Shown: piece by piece, positions 22,371-30,738 of the stretch
Position numbering within the stretch: the first letter of the stretch is position 1
Layout of the letters: each line of letters begins with the position of its first letter
From: WJKR01 sp964556395
GTDB taxonomy: Archaea > Nanobdellota > Nanobdellia > Woesearchaeales > WJKR01
DNA length: 64,000 nt
Reading direction: 5' to 3'
NCBI GenBank assembly: GCA_964556395.1
Contig: CAZKVR010000005.1
Location: 7,460-71,459 of the forward strand
The notes under the pieces: generated by a model
What the model saw: the letters and a program-made list of their open reading frames with translations, nothing else
Databases searched by the model: none
Told to the model about the DNA's origin: nothing
Translations under genes and position numbers: made by a program

Positions 22371-23372
22371 ATGGTGAGAATTGCTATTAATGGATTCGGA
22401 CGTATCGGACGGATGGTCTTGAGGGCCGGCTACGACGACCCTGAGGTCGAGTTCGTCGCTATCAACGACCTGACCGATACCAGGACTTTAGCCCACTTGC
22501 TGAAGTACGACTCGGTCCACGGACGGTTCCGGGACGAGGTCGAAGCGCGGGACGACGCCTTGGTCATCGGCGGCAAGGAGGTCAAGGTGTTCTCGGAGAA
22601 GGACCCCAAGGCGTTGCCGTGGGGCGACATGGGTGTGGATGTCGTGGTGGAGAGCACGGGCGTGTTCCGGACGAAGGAGAAGGCCTCCCTACACTTGGAA
22701 GCGGGGGCTAAGAAGGTGTTGATCAGCGCGCCGGCCAAGGGCGACGATCCGGTGAAGACGATCGTGAAGGGTGTGAACGACCACGACCTCAAGCCCGAGG
22801 ACACGGTGGTGAGCTGCGCGTCGTGCACGACGAACTGCCTCGCCCCGGTCGTCAAGGTGTTGGATGACAACTATGGTGTCGAGCAGGGTTTCATGACGAC
22901 CGTCCACGCGTATACCGCCGACCAGAACCTCGTCGACGCGCCTCACAAGGACTTGCGACGCGCCAGGAGCGCTGCCGCGTCCATCGTCCCCACCACTACC
23001 GGCGCGGCGAAGGCTGTCGAGCTCGTCATGCCGCACTTGAAAGGACGGTTGGACGGCATGGCGATGCGCGTCCCGGTCCCTGACGGGAGCATCACGGACT
23101 TCGTGTGCCGTCTGAAGAAAAGGCCTTCGAAGGAGGAGCTCAACGAGCTCTTCAAGAACGTGGCTTCCAACGAGCTCCACCAGGTCCTCGAGTACCAGGA
23201 GGACCCGGTCGTCGGCGTGGACATCGTGGGCAACCGTCACTCGAGCGTCTTCGACGCGGCCCTCACCAAGGTGGGTGACGACGGGTTCGTCAAGGTCGTG
23301 TCGTGGTATGACAACGAGTACGGCTACTCGTGCCGCATGGTCGACCTGGTCAAGGAGATGGCCAGGGACTGA
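22371..23372 (+). CDS. gap: Glyceraldehyde-3-phosphate dehydrogenase, type I
   Basis: 333 aa of the bacterial/eukaryotic type I family, not the archaeal type II. INGFGRIGR at the N-terminus, D33 (NAD preference), SCASCTTNC with catalytic C152, HAYTADQ with the catalytic His, and SWYDNEYGYS. Catalyses phosphorylating oxidation of glyceraldehyde-3-phosphate in the lower Embden-Meyerhof pathway. Its presence beside pta-ackA points to sugar fermentation to acetate, probably acquired from bacteria. GAGGTG ribosome site before the ATG. Confidence 0.96.
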   Translation: MVRIAINGFGRIGRMVLRAGYDDPEVEFVAINDLTDTRTLAHLLKYDSVHGRFRDEVEARDDALVIGGKEVKVFSEKDPKALPWGDMGVDVVVESTGVFRTKEKASLHLEAGAKKVLISAPAKGDDPVKTIVKGVNDHDLKPEDTVVSCASCTTNCLAPVVKVLDDNYGVEQGFMTTVHAYTADQNLVDAPHKDLRRARSAAASIVPTTTGAAKAVELVMPHLKGRLDGMAMRVPVPDGSITDFVCRLKKRPSKEELNELFKNVASNELHQVLEYQEDPVVGVDIVGNRHSSVFDAALTKVGDDGFVKVVSWYDNEYGYSCRMVDLVKEMARD

Positions 23373-23407
23373 TACTTTTTTATACCCTTCTTTCTTCCCT
23401 TCCCTCT

Positions 23408-23836
23408 ATGAGGAAGCGTTTCTCGAAGCGGGATATCAAGGAGTTTCTCGAAGAGCACCCGTACGCGGAGCCGTTCATGACGAAGAAGTCCGACGTCGTC
23501 CAGGAGGATCACCGCCTGTTCGTGGATGGCGAGGTGCGGTTCCGGCTGCACGAGGACCGGTGGATACCGTCTTTGGAGCTGTTGCGGGAGCACGAGGTCC
23601 TACCGAAAGTCATCGTCGACAAGGGCACGCCGCCGTTCATCCTCAAGGGGGCGGACCTGATGAGGCCTGGCGTGGTGGAGTGCGGCGAGTTCTCGAAGGG
23701 TGACGTCGTCGTCGTGGTGGACGAGGTTCACGGCTACCCGTTGGCGACGGGGGAGGCGTTGCTCTCGTCTGGAGAATTGTTGGATAAGGATGAGGGTAAG
23801 GTCATTAGGATATTGCACAACCTCAAGTCCGATTAG
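23408..23836 (+). CDS. PUA-domain RNA-binding protein
   Basis: 142 aa. The C-terminal PUA domain is clear: PFILKGADLMRPGVVECGEFSKGDVVVVVDE and PLATGEALLSSGEL. The N-terminal 60 residues resemble the DUF1947/MCT-1-type pre-PUA. Such archaeal proteins bind structured RNA and relate to tRNA or ribosome function (MCT-1/DENR-like). The start is fixed by TATA CTTTTTTATAC (about 23375-23385), 27 nt before the ATG. Its TAG shares TTAG with the SMC stop on the other strand. Confidence 0.85.
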   Translation: MRKRFSKRDIKEFLEEHPYAEPFMTKKSDVVQEDHRLFVDGEVRFRLHEDRWIPSLELLREHEVLPKVIVDKGTPPFILKGADLMRPGVVECGEFSKGDVVVVVDEVHGYPLATGEALLSSGELLDKDEGKVIRILHNLKSD

Positions 23837-26800
23837 ATCCTGAGCGTGGTGACCTTGCTCTGGCCGTGCTCGTTCATGCTGATGCCGTAGAGCGTCTCGG
23901 CTTCGGTGATGACGCCGTCGTTGTGGCTGATGATGATGTACTGGGCGTTCTTAGAGTAAGCCTTGATGAGGTTGGCTAACCTTTCCGAGTTCTTCTTGTC
24001 CAGGGCCGCGTCGACCTCGTCGAAGATGTAGAAGGGTGCGGGCTCGTGCTCCTGCACTGCGAAGATGAACGCCAGTGCGGTGAGGGTCTTCTCGCCGCCT
24101 GACAGGCTCCGGATGTCCATGAACTTCTTGCCTGAGATGCGTACCTTGAGGGTCATGCCGCCGTTGAAGACTTCCTTCTCGTCCTCGAGCTCGAGCGTGG
24201 CTTCGCCTTTCGTGCTGAGGGATCCGAACAAGCGCTTGAAGTTCTTGTTGATGATGTCGTACGTCTTCATGAAGAGCTCCTTCTTCTTGGCGTCGACCTC
24301 GTTTATCATGACGAGGACGTTCTCGCGCTCCTTGCCGAGGCGTTCCTTCTTGTCCATCAGCTTGTGGTATTCTGCCTCGACGGTCTCGTAGATCTCGAGG
24401 GCTTTCATGTTGACGGCGCCCATGTCCTCGACCATCTTCTCGAACTCGCTGATCTCCTTCTGCACCTGTGCGAAGCTCTTGTTCTCATAAGGCTCGACGT
24501 CCTCGTACTGCTTCGCCTCCTCCTCGAGTCCTGAGAGTTCGGCTTTCACCTTGGCCTGTTCGAGGCTGGCGGTGTTCGCCTTGGTCTCGTGGCTGCGGAT
24601 CTCCTCGTTGAGGCCCATGATGTCGTTCTCGGCCTTGTTCGCCTCGTCCGTCAGCTTCGAGCGTTTGTTGAAGAGTTCCTTGAACTGCTCGTAGAACTTC
24701 TTCTCGGCCTCTTCCTTCTTGGCGAGGTCTGCCTCCTGTTTCTGGACCTTCGCTTCCAAGTCCTGTTTTTCCTTCTTGAAGTCGGCCTCTTCCTTCTCGT
24801 GCTGCTTGAGGATCTTCTGGATGTTCTCACCTTCAGGCCCTAGTATGTTGGCGACTTCGGAGTCGTTCGCCTTGAGGTCGAGGGTGAGCTTGTTGATGTG
24901 CTCTTTGAGCTCGTCCTTCTTGTCCTGGAAGCTGTTGAGCTCCGCCAACAGGCTCGGGTTCTGGAGCTCGTTGATCTGGTCCCGTAGCTTCTGCTTCTCG
25001 ATCTTGAGGTTTGCGAGCTTCTTGTTCTTCTCGCTGATCTGCTGGGTGACGTCGTCGTACTGCTTGTCCAGCTCTTTCAGTTCGGACTCGAGCTTCTGCT
25101 TCTCGTCCTTGCTGACGCCGACGTCTTCAGAGTCTAGGTGGAGGCTCTTCTCGAGCTTGATGACCTCTCCTTCCAGCTCGGCCTTCCGTTCGCGGAGCCG
25201 TTGGATGGCTTCCTCGTTGTCCTGCTTCTTCTGAGCGGTATGGTCCACGACTGATTGCAGGTCTGCGATCTCCTTCTCGAGCTTGTCGAGCTGTTCGTTG
25301 AGCTCTTGTTCCTGGAAGCCGAGCCCCTTGGATTTCTGGCGGTGGCCTCCTTGCATGGCGCCGCTCGTCTCGACGAGGTCTCCGGTGAGGGTGACCATGC
25401 GCGTGGTGCCGACGCCGAGCTTCCGCGCCGTGCTGACGTCATCCACCACCAGGGTGTTGCCGAACACGTACCTGAAGACCGGATCGTACTTCTTGGCGTG
25501 GCTGATGAGGTCTATGGCGAGGCCGTGCGTGCCGGCCTTCTTCTGGCGGAGCTCTTCCTTGACAGGCGGGGCTTTGAGCTTGTTGAGGGGTAGGAATGTG
25601 GCGACTCCTAGGCGGTGCTTCTTGAGGTGGCTGATGCACTCCTGTGCGACCTTGTCGTCCTCGACGACGATGCTGCGGACGCGGCCGCCGGCCGCGACTT
25701 CGAGCGCTTGCGAGTAGTCCTTCTTGACGTGGCCTAGTTCTGAGACCGTGCCGTGGACCCCTTTCTTCTTGAGGTCCATGATGGCATTTATCGCAGTACC
25801 GCCGGCGATGCTCTCCCTCACCCTGGCTTGCTGCCCCTGCAGCTTCGACTGCTCTTCCTGCCGGGCCAGCAGCTTGGTGCGGGCGTTGGCGAGCTCGGCC
25901 GCGAGGGTCGAGTCCTGGTTGAGGCAGCTGGAGAGCTCTTTCGTGGCTTGCTTGAACGTGGCTTTCTTGTCCTTGAGCTTCTGGAGCTGTTCCTTGTGCT
26001 CCTTCTCGAGTCCTTTCACCTTCGAGATCTTGTCGTCGATGCCTTGGACTTTCATCTCGAGCTTGTCGCGTTCGCGGAGGAGGTCTTGCTGTTTCTGACG
26101 GAGGTCCGCGATCTCTTCGGACGCCTTGTCGGCTTCCTCGTCGATCTCTTCGACGCGCTGGTTCATCCCGGCGGCGTCTTCCATCTTGTGCTTCTTCTTG
26201 AACTCTTCGAGGCGCTTGTCGACCTGTCCGATCTCCTTCTTCTTGGATTCGATCTGTTGTTGGAGGTCTTTCTTGGTCTGCTCGAGCCGTCGGCTCTTGC
26301 TCGACACCTCTCCGAGGTTCTTGTTGAGCTCTTCCTTGCGTTGCTCGAGCTTGTCGAGCTCTCCCTGGATGGTAGAAAGGCGTTGCTTGTTCACTGCGAC
26401 GTCGACTTTTATGGTCTCGACTTCCTTGTGGAGTTCTACCTGCTCCTTCTCGCCTTTGGATTCGACTTCCTTGTTGATCTCGTCGATCCTCTTCTTCTTC
26501 TCCTCGATGGTGTCGCGGAGCTTCTGTATCTTGTCCTGGCGTTTCTGCACCTGCTCCTTAGCCTTGTCGATGGCTTTCTGGTGCTCTGCGGCCTTGGCTT
26601 GCTTGTCCTTGATCTTCTTGTCCAGCAAAGTGGCCTTGTTGCGCTTGATCTTCTCGTCGAGTTCCTTGAACTTCTGGGCCTGGTCGCGCTCCTCCTTGAG
26701 CTCCTTGAGATAGGTTTCCCGTTCCTTGAGTATGATGTCGGCCTCGTTGAGGCGCTCCTCCACCCGGGAGAGTTCTCGGAGGGCTTTCTCTTTCTTCTCC

Positions 26801-27315
26801 TCGTAGATGCTGATGCCCGCCACCTCTTCGAGGATCTTGCGACGCTCGTTAGGGCTCATCTCGACGAGGTTGACGATGTCGCCCTGCAGTATGATGTTGT
26901 AGCCGTCGGGGTCGACCTTGGCCCTGCTCAGCAGTTCGAGGACCTGCTGCCGGGTCATGGTCTTGTCGTTGATCTTGTACGTGCTCTGCCCTGACTGCTT
27001 GATGATGCGCGTGAGCTTGAGCTCGTCGCCGCCGACGCCGAACGCGTCGTCAGGGTTTGAGAACCAGAGGCTGACCTCGCCTTGCTTGGCGGGCTTCTTC
27101 TTCTTGCCGCCGTTGTAGATGAGGTTTGCGGACTTCTCGGCCCGCAGACCCTTGGCGGAGGCTTTCCCGAGGACGAAGCAGAGGGCGTCCATGATGTTGC
27201 TCTTGCCCGACCCGTTGGGGCCGAGGACGCAGTTGAAGGCGTCGCCGAACTCGACGTCGGTCTTGTTGGCGAAGGACTTGAAGCCCCTCATCTGCATGCG
27301 TTTCACGAGCACCAT
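23833..27315 (-). CDS. smc: Chromosome segregation protein SMC
   Basis: 1160 aa, full length. Walker A GPNGSGKSN near the N-terminus, Q-loop LQGDIVNLVEMSPNERR, two very long coiled coils rich in Lys/Glu/Gln, a hinge around residues 510-660 with GGRVRSIVVED and TRMVTLTGDLVETSGAMQGG, and C-terminal LSGGEKTLTALAFIF with FYIFDEVDAALD. Condensin-type ATPase that organises and segregates the chromosome. No scpA/scpB is adjacent. TATA CATATTTAAA about 31 nt before the ATG. Long open frames on the opposite strand are codon-bias shadows. Confidence 0.97.
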   Translation of the reverse strand: MVLVKRMQMRGFKSFANKTDVEFGDAFNCVLGPNGSGKSNIMDALCFVLGKASAKGLRAEKSANLIYNGGKKKKPAKQGEVSLWFSNPDDAFGVGGDELKLTRIIKQSGQSTYKINDKTMTRQQVLELLSRAKVDPDGYNIILQGDIVNLVEMSPNERRKILEEVAGISIYEEKKEKALRELSRVEERLNEADIILKERETYLKELKEERDQAQKFKELDEKIKRNKATLLDKKIKDKQAKAAEHQKAIDKAKEQVQKRQDKIQKLRDTIEEKKKRIDEINKEVESKGEKEQVELHKEVETIKVDVAVNKQRLSTIQGELDKLEQRKEELNKNLGEVSSKSRRLEQTKKDLQQQIESKKKEIGQVDKRLEEFKKKHKMEDAAGMNQRVEEIDEEADKASEEIADLRQKQQDLLRERDKLEMKVQGIDDKISKVKGLEKEHKEQLQKLKDKKATFKQATKELSSCLNQDSTLAAELANARTKLLARQEEQSKLQGQQARVRESIAGGTAINAIMDLKKKGVHGTVSELGHVKKDYSQALEVAAGGRVRSIVVEDDKVAQECISHLKKHRLGVATFLPLNKLKAPPVKEELRQKKAGTHGLAIDLISHAKKYDPVFRYVFGNTLVVDDVSTARKLGVGTTRMVTLTGDLVETSGAMQGGHRQKSKGLGFQEQELNEQLDKLEKEIADLQSVVDHTAQKKQDNEEAIQRLRERKAELEGEVIKLEKSLHLDSEDVGVSKDEKQKLESELKELDKQYDDVTQQISEKNKKLANLKIEKQKLRDQINELQNPSLLAELNSFQDKKDELKEHINKLTLDLKANDSEVANILGPEGENIQKILKQHEKEEADFKKEKQDLEAKVQKQEADLAKKEEAEKKFYEQFKELFNKRSKLTDEANKAENDIMGLNEEIRSHETKANTASLEQAKVKAELSGLEEEAKQYEDVEPYENKSFAQVQKEISEFEKMVEDMGAVNMKALEIYETVEAEYHKLMDKKERLGKERENVLVMINEVDAKKKELFMKTYDIINKNFKRLFGSLSTKGEATLELEDEKEVFNGGMTLKVRISGKKFMDIRSLSGGEKTLTALAFIFAVQEHEPAPFYIFDEVDAALDKKNSERLANLIKAYSKNAQYIIISHNDGVITEAETLYGISMNEHGQSKVTTLRI

Positions 27316-27406
27316 GGTCCAGGCGGACTTGACAAGGAGTCATATTTAAACCTATCGCACGCTTGGAGCACAAGGTTTTTTAACCAGTCCCTACCTGACA
27401 CCTCTC

Positions 27407-28465
27407 ATGGTCGACTGGCAAGCGTTGCTCTCCGTCTCGTGGCAGGGCAACACCGTCAAGGAGTATGCGGTCGCGGTACTCGTCTTCCTGGCCGCCTGGT
27501 TCGTGCTGCGGTTCTTCAAGTTCGTCGTCATACAACGTCTCAAGACATTGGCGAAGAAGACCAAGACTGACGTGGACGACGCGCTCATCGAGGCTAAGGA
27601 CAGCATCGGCTGGCCGTTCTACGCCATCCTCGCCATCTTCATAGGACTCAAGTTCATAGACGTCCACCCGGCCTTGGACAAGGGGATGTACTACCTGCTC
27701 ATCGTCACCATCACGTATTACGTGGCGCGCATAGCCCACCGTATGGTCGGGTTCTTCGCCGACAAGTGGGATGAGAAGAAGGGGCGGAAGGGGACGAGGC
27801 AGAGCCCTATCGTCAACCTGCTCAAGGGGTTCATCCAAGGGTTGTTGTGGGTGCTCGTCATACTCCTCATCCTCGACAACCTCGGGTACAACGTCTCGGC
27901 GTTGCTGGCGGGCGTGGGTATCGGCGGCATCGCCATCGCGTTCGCCTTGCAAGGGGTGTTGTCGGACCTGTTCGCGTCCATGTCGATCTACTTCGACAAG
28001 CCGTTCGAGGTGGGCGACTTCCTCATCATCGGAGGCGACATGGGGACTGTGAAGAAAATCGGCATCAAGTCTACGAGGCTCCAGACACTCCAGGGCCAGG
28101 AGCTCGTCGTGTCCAACCAGGAGCTCACCAGCACGAGGATCAACAATTACAAGAAGCTCGAGAAGCGCCGCGTCGCGTTCAAGTTCGGCGTGACGTACGA
28201 CACGCCCGCCACCAAATTGAAGCGCATCCCCGGCATGGTGGAGCGGATCGTCAAGGACAAGGAGTTGGCGGAGTTCGACCGGGCGCATTTCAAGGAGTTC
28301 GCGGACTCCAGCCTGCTGTTCGAGGTCGTCTACTATCTCAACTCGAGCGATTACAAGGAGTACATGGACACCCAGCAGGACATCAACCTGGACATCGTCA
28401 AGGCTTTCAACAAGGCGAAGGTCGAGATGGCGTTCCCGACGACGACAGTCCACCTGAAGAAGTGA
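27407..28465 (+). CDS. mscS: MscS-family small-conductance mechanosensitive channel
   Basis: 352 aa, about four to five membrane helices, then the pore helix GVGIGGIAIAFALQGVLSDLFASM and the cytoplasmic beta domain (DKPFEVGDFLIIGGDMGTVKKIGIKSTRL, LVVSNQEL). Relieves hypo-osmotic stress. TATA GGTTTTTTAA (about 27373-27382), about 29 nt before the ATG; divergent from smc. Confidence 0.93.
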   Translation: MVDWQALLSVSWQGNTVKEYAVAVLVFLAAWFVLRFFKFVVIQRLKTLAKKTKTDVDDALIEAKDSIGWPFYAILAIFIGLKFIDVHPALDKGMYYLLIVTITYYVARIAHRMVGFFADKWDEKKGRKGTRQSPIVNLLKGFIQGLLWVLVILLILDNLGYNVSALLAGVGIGGIAIAFALQGVLSDLFASMSIYFDKPFEVGDFLIIGGDMGTVKKIGIKSTRLQTLQGQELVVSNQELTSTRINNYKKLEKRRVAFKFGVTYDTPATKLKRIPGMVERIVKDKELAEFDRAHFKEFADSSLLFEVVYYLNSSDYKEYMDTQQDINLDIVKAFNKAKVEMAFPTTTVHLKK

Positions 28466-28581
28466 CGTTCTCAAAAATCACTTTCTGCCCTTCCCATGAC
28501 GGTCTGGAACTGCAGGTCTCTGGCAAAGGATTATAGCGGATAGGAATAACGATGGGAGAAGTCTTTCTCATAGGAGCGACC

Positions 28582-29283
28582 TCAACACCTGCTCGGTGTG
28601 ATGAGCTCTACCAGGCCGACTTTCACCCAGCCGACGTAGGGTACGCGCACCTTGGCGACGCCGAGTATCTGTTCTTCGCGCACGTCGGCCTCATCGAGTC
28701 CGGGGTCGATGCCGCCGCTTATCTGGATGGGGTTGTGGTCGCCTTTCGTCTCGAACACGTATCCTTGCGGGGTGTCGTGCTTGTCGATGACGCGGTGGAT
28801 GATGGGGTATGGTTTGCGGGCCTGGAAGACGACGACGTCCCCGACCGAGATGTCTTCGGGTTCCTCGCCCGCGAGGATGATGATGTCACCTTTGGAGAAG
28901 CCGTTGCTGAAAGGGTAGTCGCGGAACTCGTCGGGGTTGATGTTCCGTTCCTCGTACCAGTCGCCGCACTCGTTCCAGAACTCATCGAACGTGACGCCTG
29001 ATGGCCGTTCGGATAGCGTGTGTCCGCAGAGCTCGTACTCCTTGTTGCAGGCGGCGTCGTACTCTTTCGTGTAGCCGTGGTCCATGCTCTCGCTCACCAC
29101 CGCGACTATGGGGAGGCCCGTCCCCAACGCTACGGACAGCAGGGGGTAGACGAGGAACTTTATGATGAGGAACGCCAGGACGACGTTGACGACCCAGCTG
29201 GCGATGCTGTCCTCGTACCAGATGAAGTGCCAGGCTTTCCCCCGCCACGTTTCGGGCTGCTTCTTGGGCTTGCGTCGGGCCAC
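28582..29283 (-). CDS. Signal peptidase I, archaeal/ER type
   Basis: 233 aa. N-terminal membrane helix (about 28-55), then VVSESMDHG with the catalytic Ser (about S66), IIHRVI with the His that replaces the bacterial Lys, and FETKGDHNP with the Asp. An insertion of about 60 residues after the Ser box (70-130) carries two Cys pairs, longer than in Sec11. Removes signal peptides from the many exported proteins of this window. Start is GTG about 31 nt from a TATA that is palindromic and shared with the opposite strand. Confidence 0.92.
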   Translation of the reverse strand: MARRKPKKQPETWRGKAWHFIWYEDSIASWVVNVVLAFLIIKFLVYPLLSVALGTGLPIVAVVSESMDHGYTKEYDAACNKEYELCGHTLSERPSGVTFDEFWNECGDWYEERNINPDEFRDYPFSNGFSKGDIIILAGEEPEDISVGDVVVFQARKPYPIIHRVIDKHDTPQGYVFETKGDHNPIQISGGIDPGLDEADVREEQILGVAKVRVPYVGWVKVGLVELITPSRC

Positions 29284-29309
29284 GGTCTCTTGCTGTCAGG
29301 AGCCAGGCC

Positions 29310-29317
29310 TTTTAAAC
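29310..29317. promoter_or_regulatory. Bidirectional TATA box
   Basis: TTTTAAAC/GTTTAAAA reads as a TATA on both strands. On the minus strand it serves the signal peptidase; on the plus strand it sits about 25 nt before the ATG of the small frame at 29339. Confidence 0.5.
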
Positions 29318-29338
29318 GTTTCTGCTCCGGAAGGCTCG

Positions 29339-29476
29339 ATGCTGTTGGGAGGGTTCTTCATCCTTGCAAGAGACTTCCAAAGCTCTTTGTCCGACGGGAA
29401 CCGTGCGGGTTTTCAGGAGAACTGTCATTGTCGAGGCGGTCGCGACCCGTGCCTGCGAGGAGAACAGCTTTTATAA
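29339..29476 (+). CDS. Possible small Cys-containing protein, 45 aa
   Basis: A leaderless-looking frame starting 25 nt after the TATA at 29310. The product begins MLLGGFFILARDF, then a polar part with CHC and a later Cys (ENCHCRGGRDPC). No family recognised. Its TAA stop is part of the TATA box (CTTTTATAAAC) of the NMD3 gene, so transcription through it would cross that promoter. It might be a real small protein or chance. Confidence 0.3.
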   Translation: MLLGGFFILARDFQSSLSDGNRAGFQENCHCRGGRDPCLRGEQLL

Positions 29477-29499
29477 ACAGGTCTTCATTCCTCTACGGC

Positions 29500-30456
29500 A
29501 TGGCGTTCTGCCCGGTCTGCGGAAAGAATATACGGCGAGGCGAGTCGTTCTGCGAGGACCACAAGCCCTCCAGGCTAGAGGTCAAGCCATTCGACGTACG
29601 CCTCTGCTCGTGCGGACGGCTGTTCGCGCACAACCACTGGTTCCACCCCCAAGACCTCGAGTCCTCAATCCTCAAGGTGGTGAAGGACCACGTCAAGCAG
29701 AAAGTGCCCATACGCCTGGAGTCCCTGGATGTGCCTGAGAAGCGCGGCAACAAGGGCTACGGCAAGGCGGTGGCGACGGTGCAGGGCGAGGAGGTCCCTT
29801 TAGACTTCCCGGTGAAGCTGCAGCGCTGCGAGAAGTGCGCCCTGGCGGGGACGGAGTACTTCACCGCCAAGCTACAGCTACGCGAACCGCCGGAAGAGGC
29901 GTTGCCCTTCGTCCAGGAACAGCTGGCAGGGGTGGAGGACAAAGGCGTGGCTGTCAACAAGGTGGCTGACACCCCTCGTGGCCCCGACCTGTACCTGACG
30001 CACAAGTCGGCCGCCCGGCAAGTGGGCGAGAAGCTGGTGCGACGTTTCGGCGGCCGGATGAAGGCTTCCGAACAGTTGTTCTCGCAGGACCGCCAGACGA
30101 GCAAGGGCCTGTATCGGTTGAACGTCGTGGTCGATTTCCCTCACTTCTCGACAGGCGACGTGGTCTCGCTGAAAGGGCGTCCGGTCCTCGTGACGGGTTT
30201 GGGCAAGCAGTGCACGGGCCGGGACCTGTTCGCGGACAAGAAAGCGGTCTTCACGGCGGGCGACGAGGACGAGGTGTTGAAGCGCCACAAGACCACCGTG
30301 GCGGTCACCCACCCGGAGGCGGAAGTCATACACCCAGTGACGTTCCAGCAGGTGCCGGTGGCGACGCACGAGAACCTCTTGGAGGGGTTGCAGGACGGCC
30401 AGAAGGTGCGCGTCGTCATCCTGAAGAAGCGGGTGTACGTCATCCCCAGGCTCTAG
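29500..30456 (+). CDS. NMD3 homologue (ribosome large-subunit factor)
   Basis: 318 aa. It opens with Cys clusters FCPVCGKNI, SFCEDH, RLCSCGRLF, followed by the NMD3 core with a further CEKCALA pair and a C-terminal OB/SH3-like part (FSTGDVVSLKGRPVLVTGLG). In eukaryotes NMD3 exports and matures the 60S subunit; archaeal homologues are thought to bind the 50S P site. Start fixed by TATA CTTTTATAAAC (29468-29478), 26 nt before the ATG, although the frame is open far upstream. Confidence 0.88.
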   Translation: MAFCPVCGKNIRRGESFCEDHKPSRLEVKPFDVRLCSCGRLFAHNHWFHPQDLESSILKVVKDHVKQKVPIRLESLDVPEKRGNKGYGKAVATVQGEEVPLDFPVKLQRCEKCALAGTEYFTAKLQLREPPEEALPFVQEQLAGVEDKGVAVNKVADTPRGPDLYLTHKSAARQVGEKLVRRFGGRMKASEQLFSQDRQTSKGLYRLNVVVDFPHFSTGDVVSLKGRPVLVTGLGKQCTGRDLFADKKAVFTAGDEDEVLKRHKTTVAVTHPEAEVIHPVTFQQVPVATHENLLEGLQDGQKVRVVILKKRVYVIPRL

Positions 30457-30503
30457 CCAGAGCCGACACCAGAATAATTTGTGATCGAGAGGCTGAACAG
30501 ACC

Positions 30504-30698
30504 ATGAGCGAGAGGTTCTTCAAAGTGTGCCCCCGGTGCGGCAGCCTGAACACCAAGTTCAACGATAGGCAGATGGATGGGGGACCCCTGTGGGACAAGT
30601 GCCTTGACTGCACGTACGGCGAGTCCGTACTGGTCATCTTCCCAGAGGTCGAGGAGTCGCGGTTGGAAGAATTCAAGGCGGAAAGGGAGAAGGAGTGA
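30504..30698 (+). CDS. Small zinc-ribbon protein
   Basis: 64 aa with two Cys pairs, VCPRCGSLNTKF and DKCLDCTYG, about 25 residues apart: a zinc ribbon, followed by an acidic helix ending in KEREKE-like residues. Role unknown; similar small ribbons accompany translation genes. TATA GAATAATTTG (about 30471-30480), about 27-28 nt before the ATG, so it has its own promoter. Confidence 0.75.
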   Translation: MSERFFKVCPRCGSLNTKFNDRQMDGGPLWDKCLDCTYGESVLVIFPEVEESRLEEFKAEREKE

Positions 30699-30738
30699 AT
30701 CCACCCCTCAAATCATTCTCATAAAGGCACCCACACCT

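Noticed and set aside
25753..26994. 413-codon open frame antisense to smc
   Set aside because: Low-complexity Leu/Val product mirrors the Lys/Glu coiled coil; no promoter or family features.
28590..28620. GTGATGA resembling a C box of a guide RNA
   Set aside because: Lies in the end of the signal peptidase gene and no CTGA D box follows at a suitable distance.
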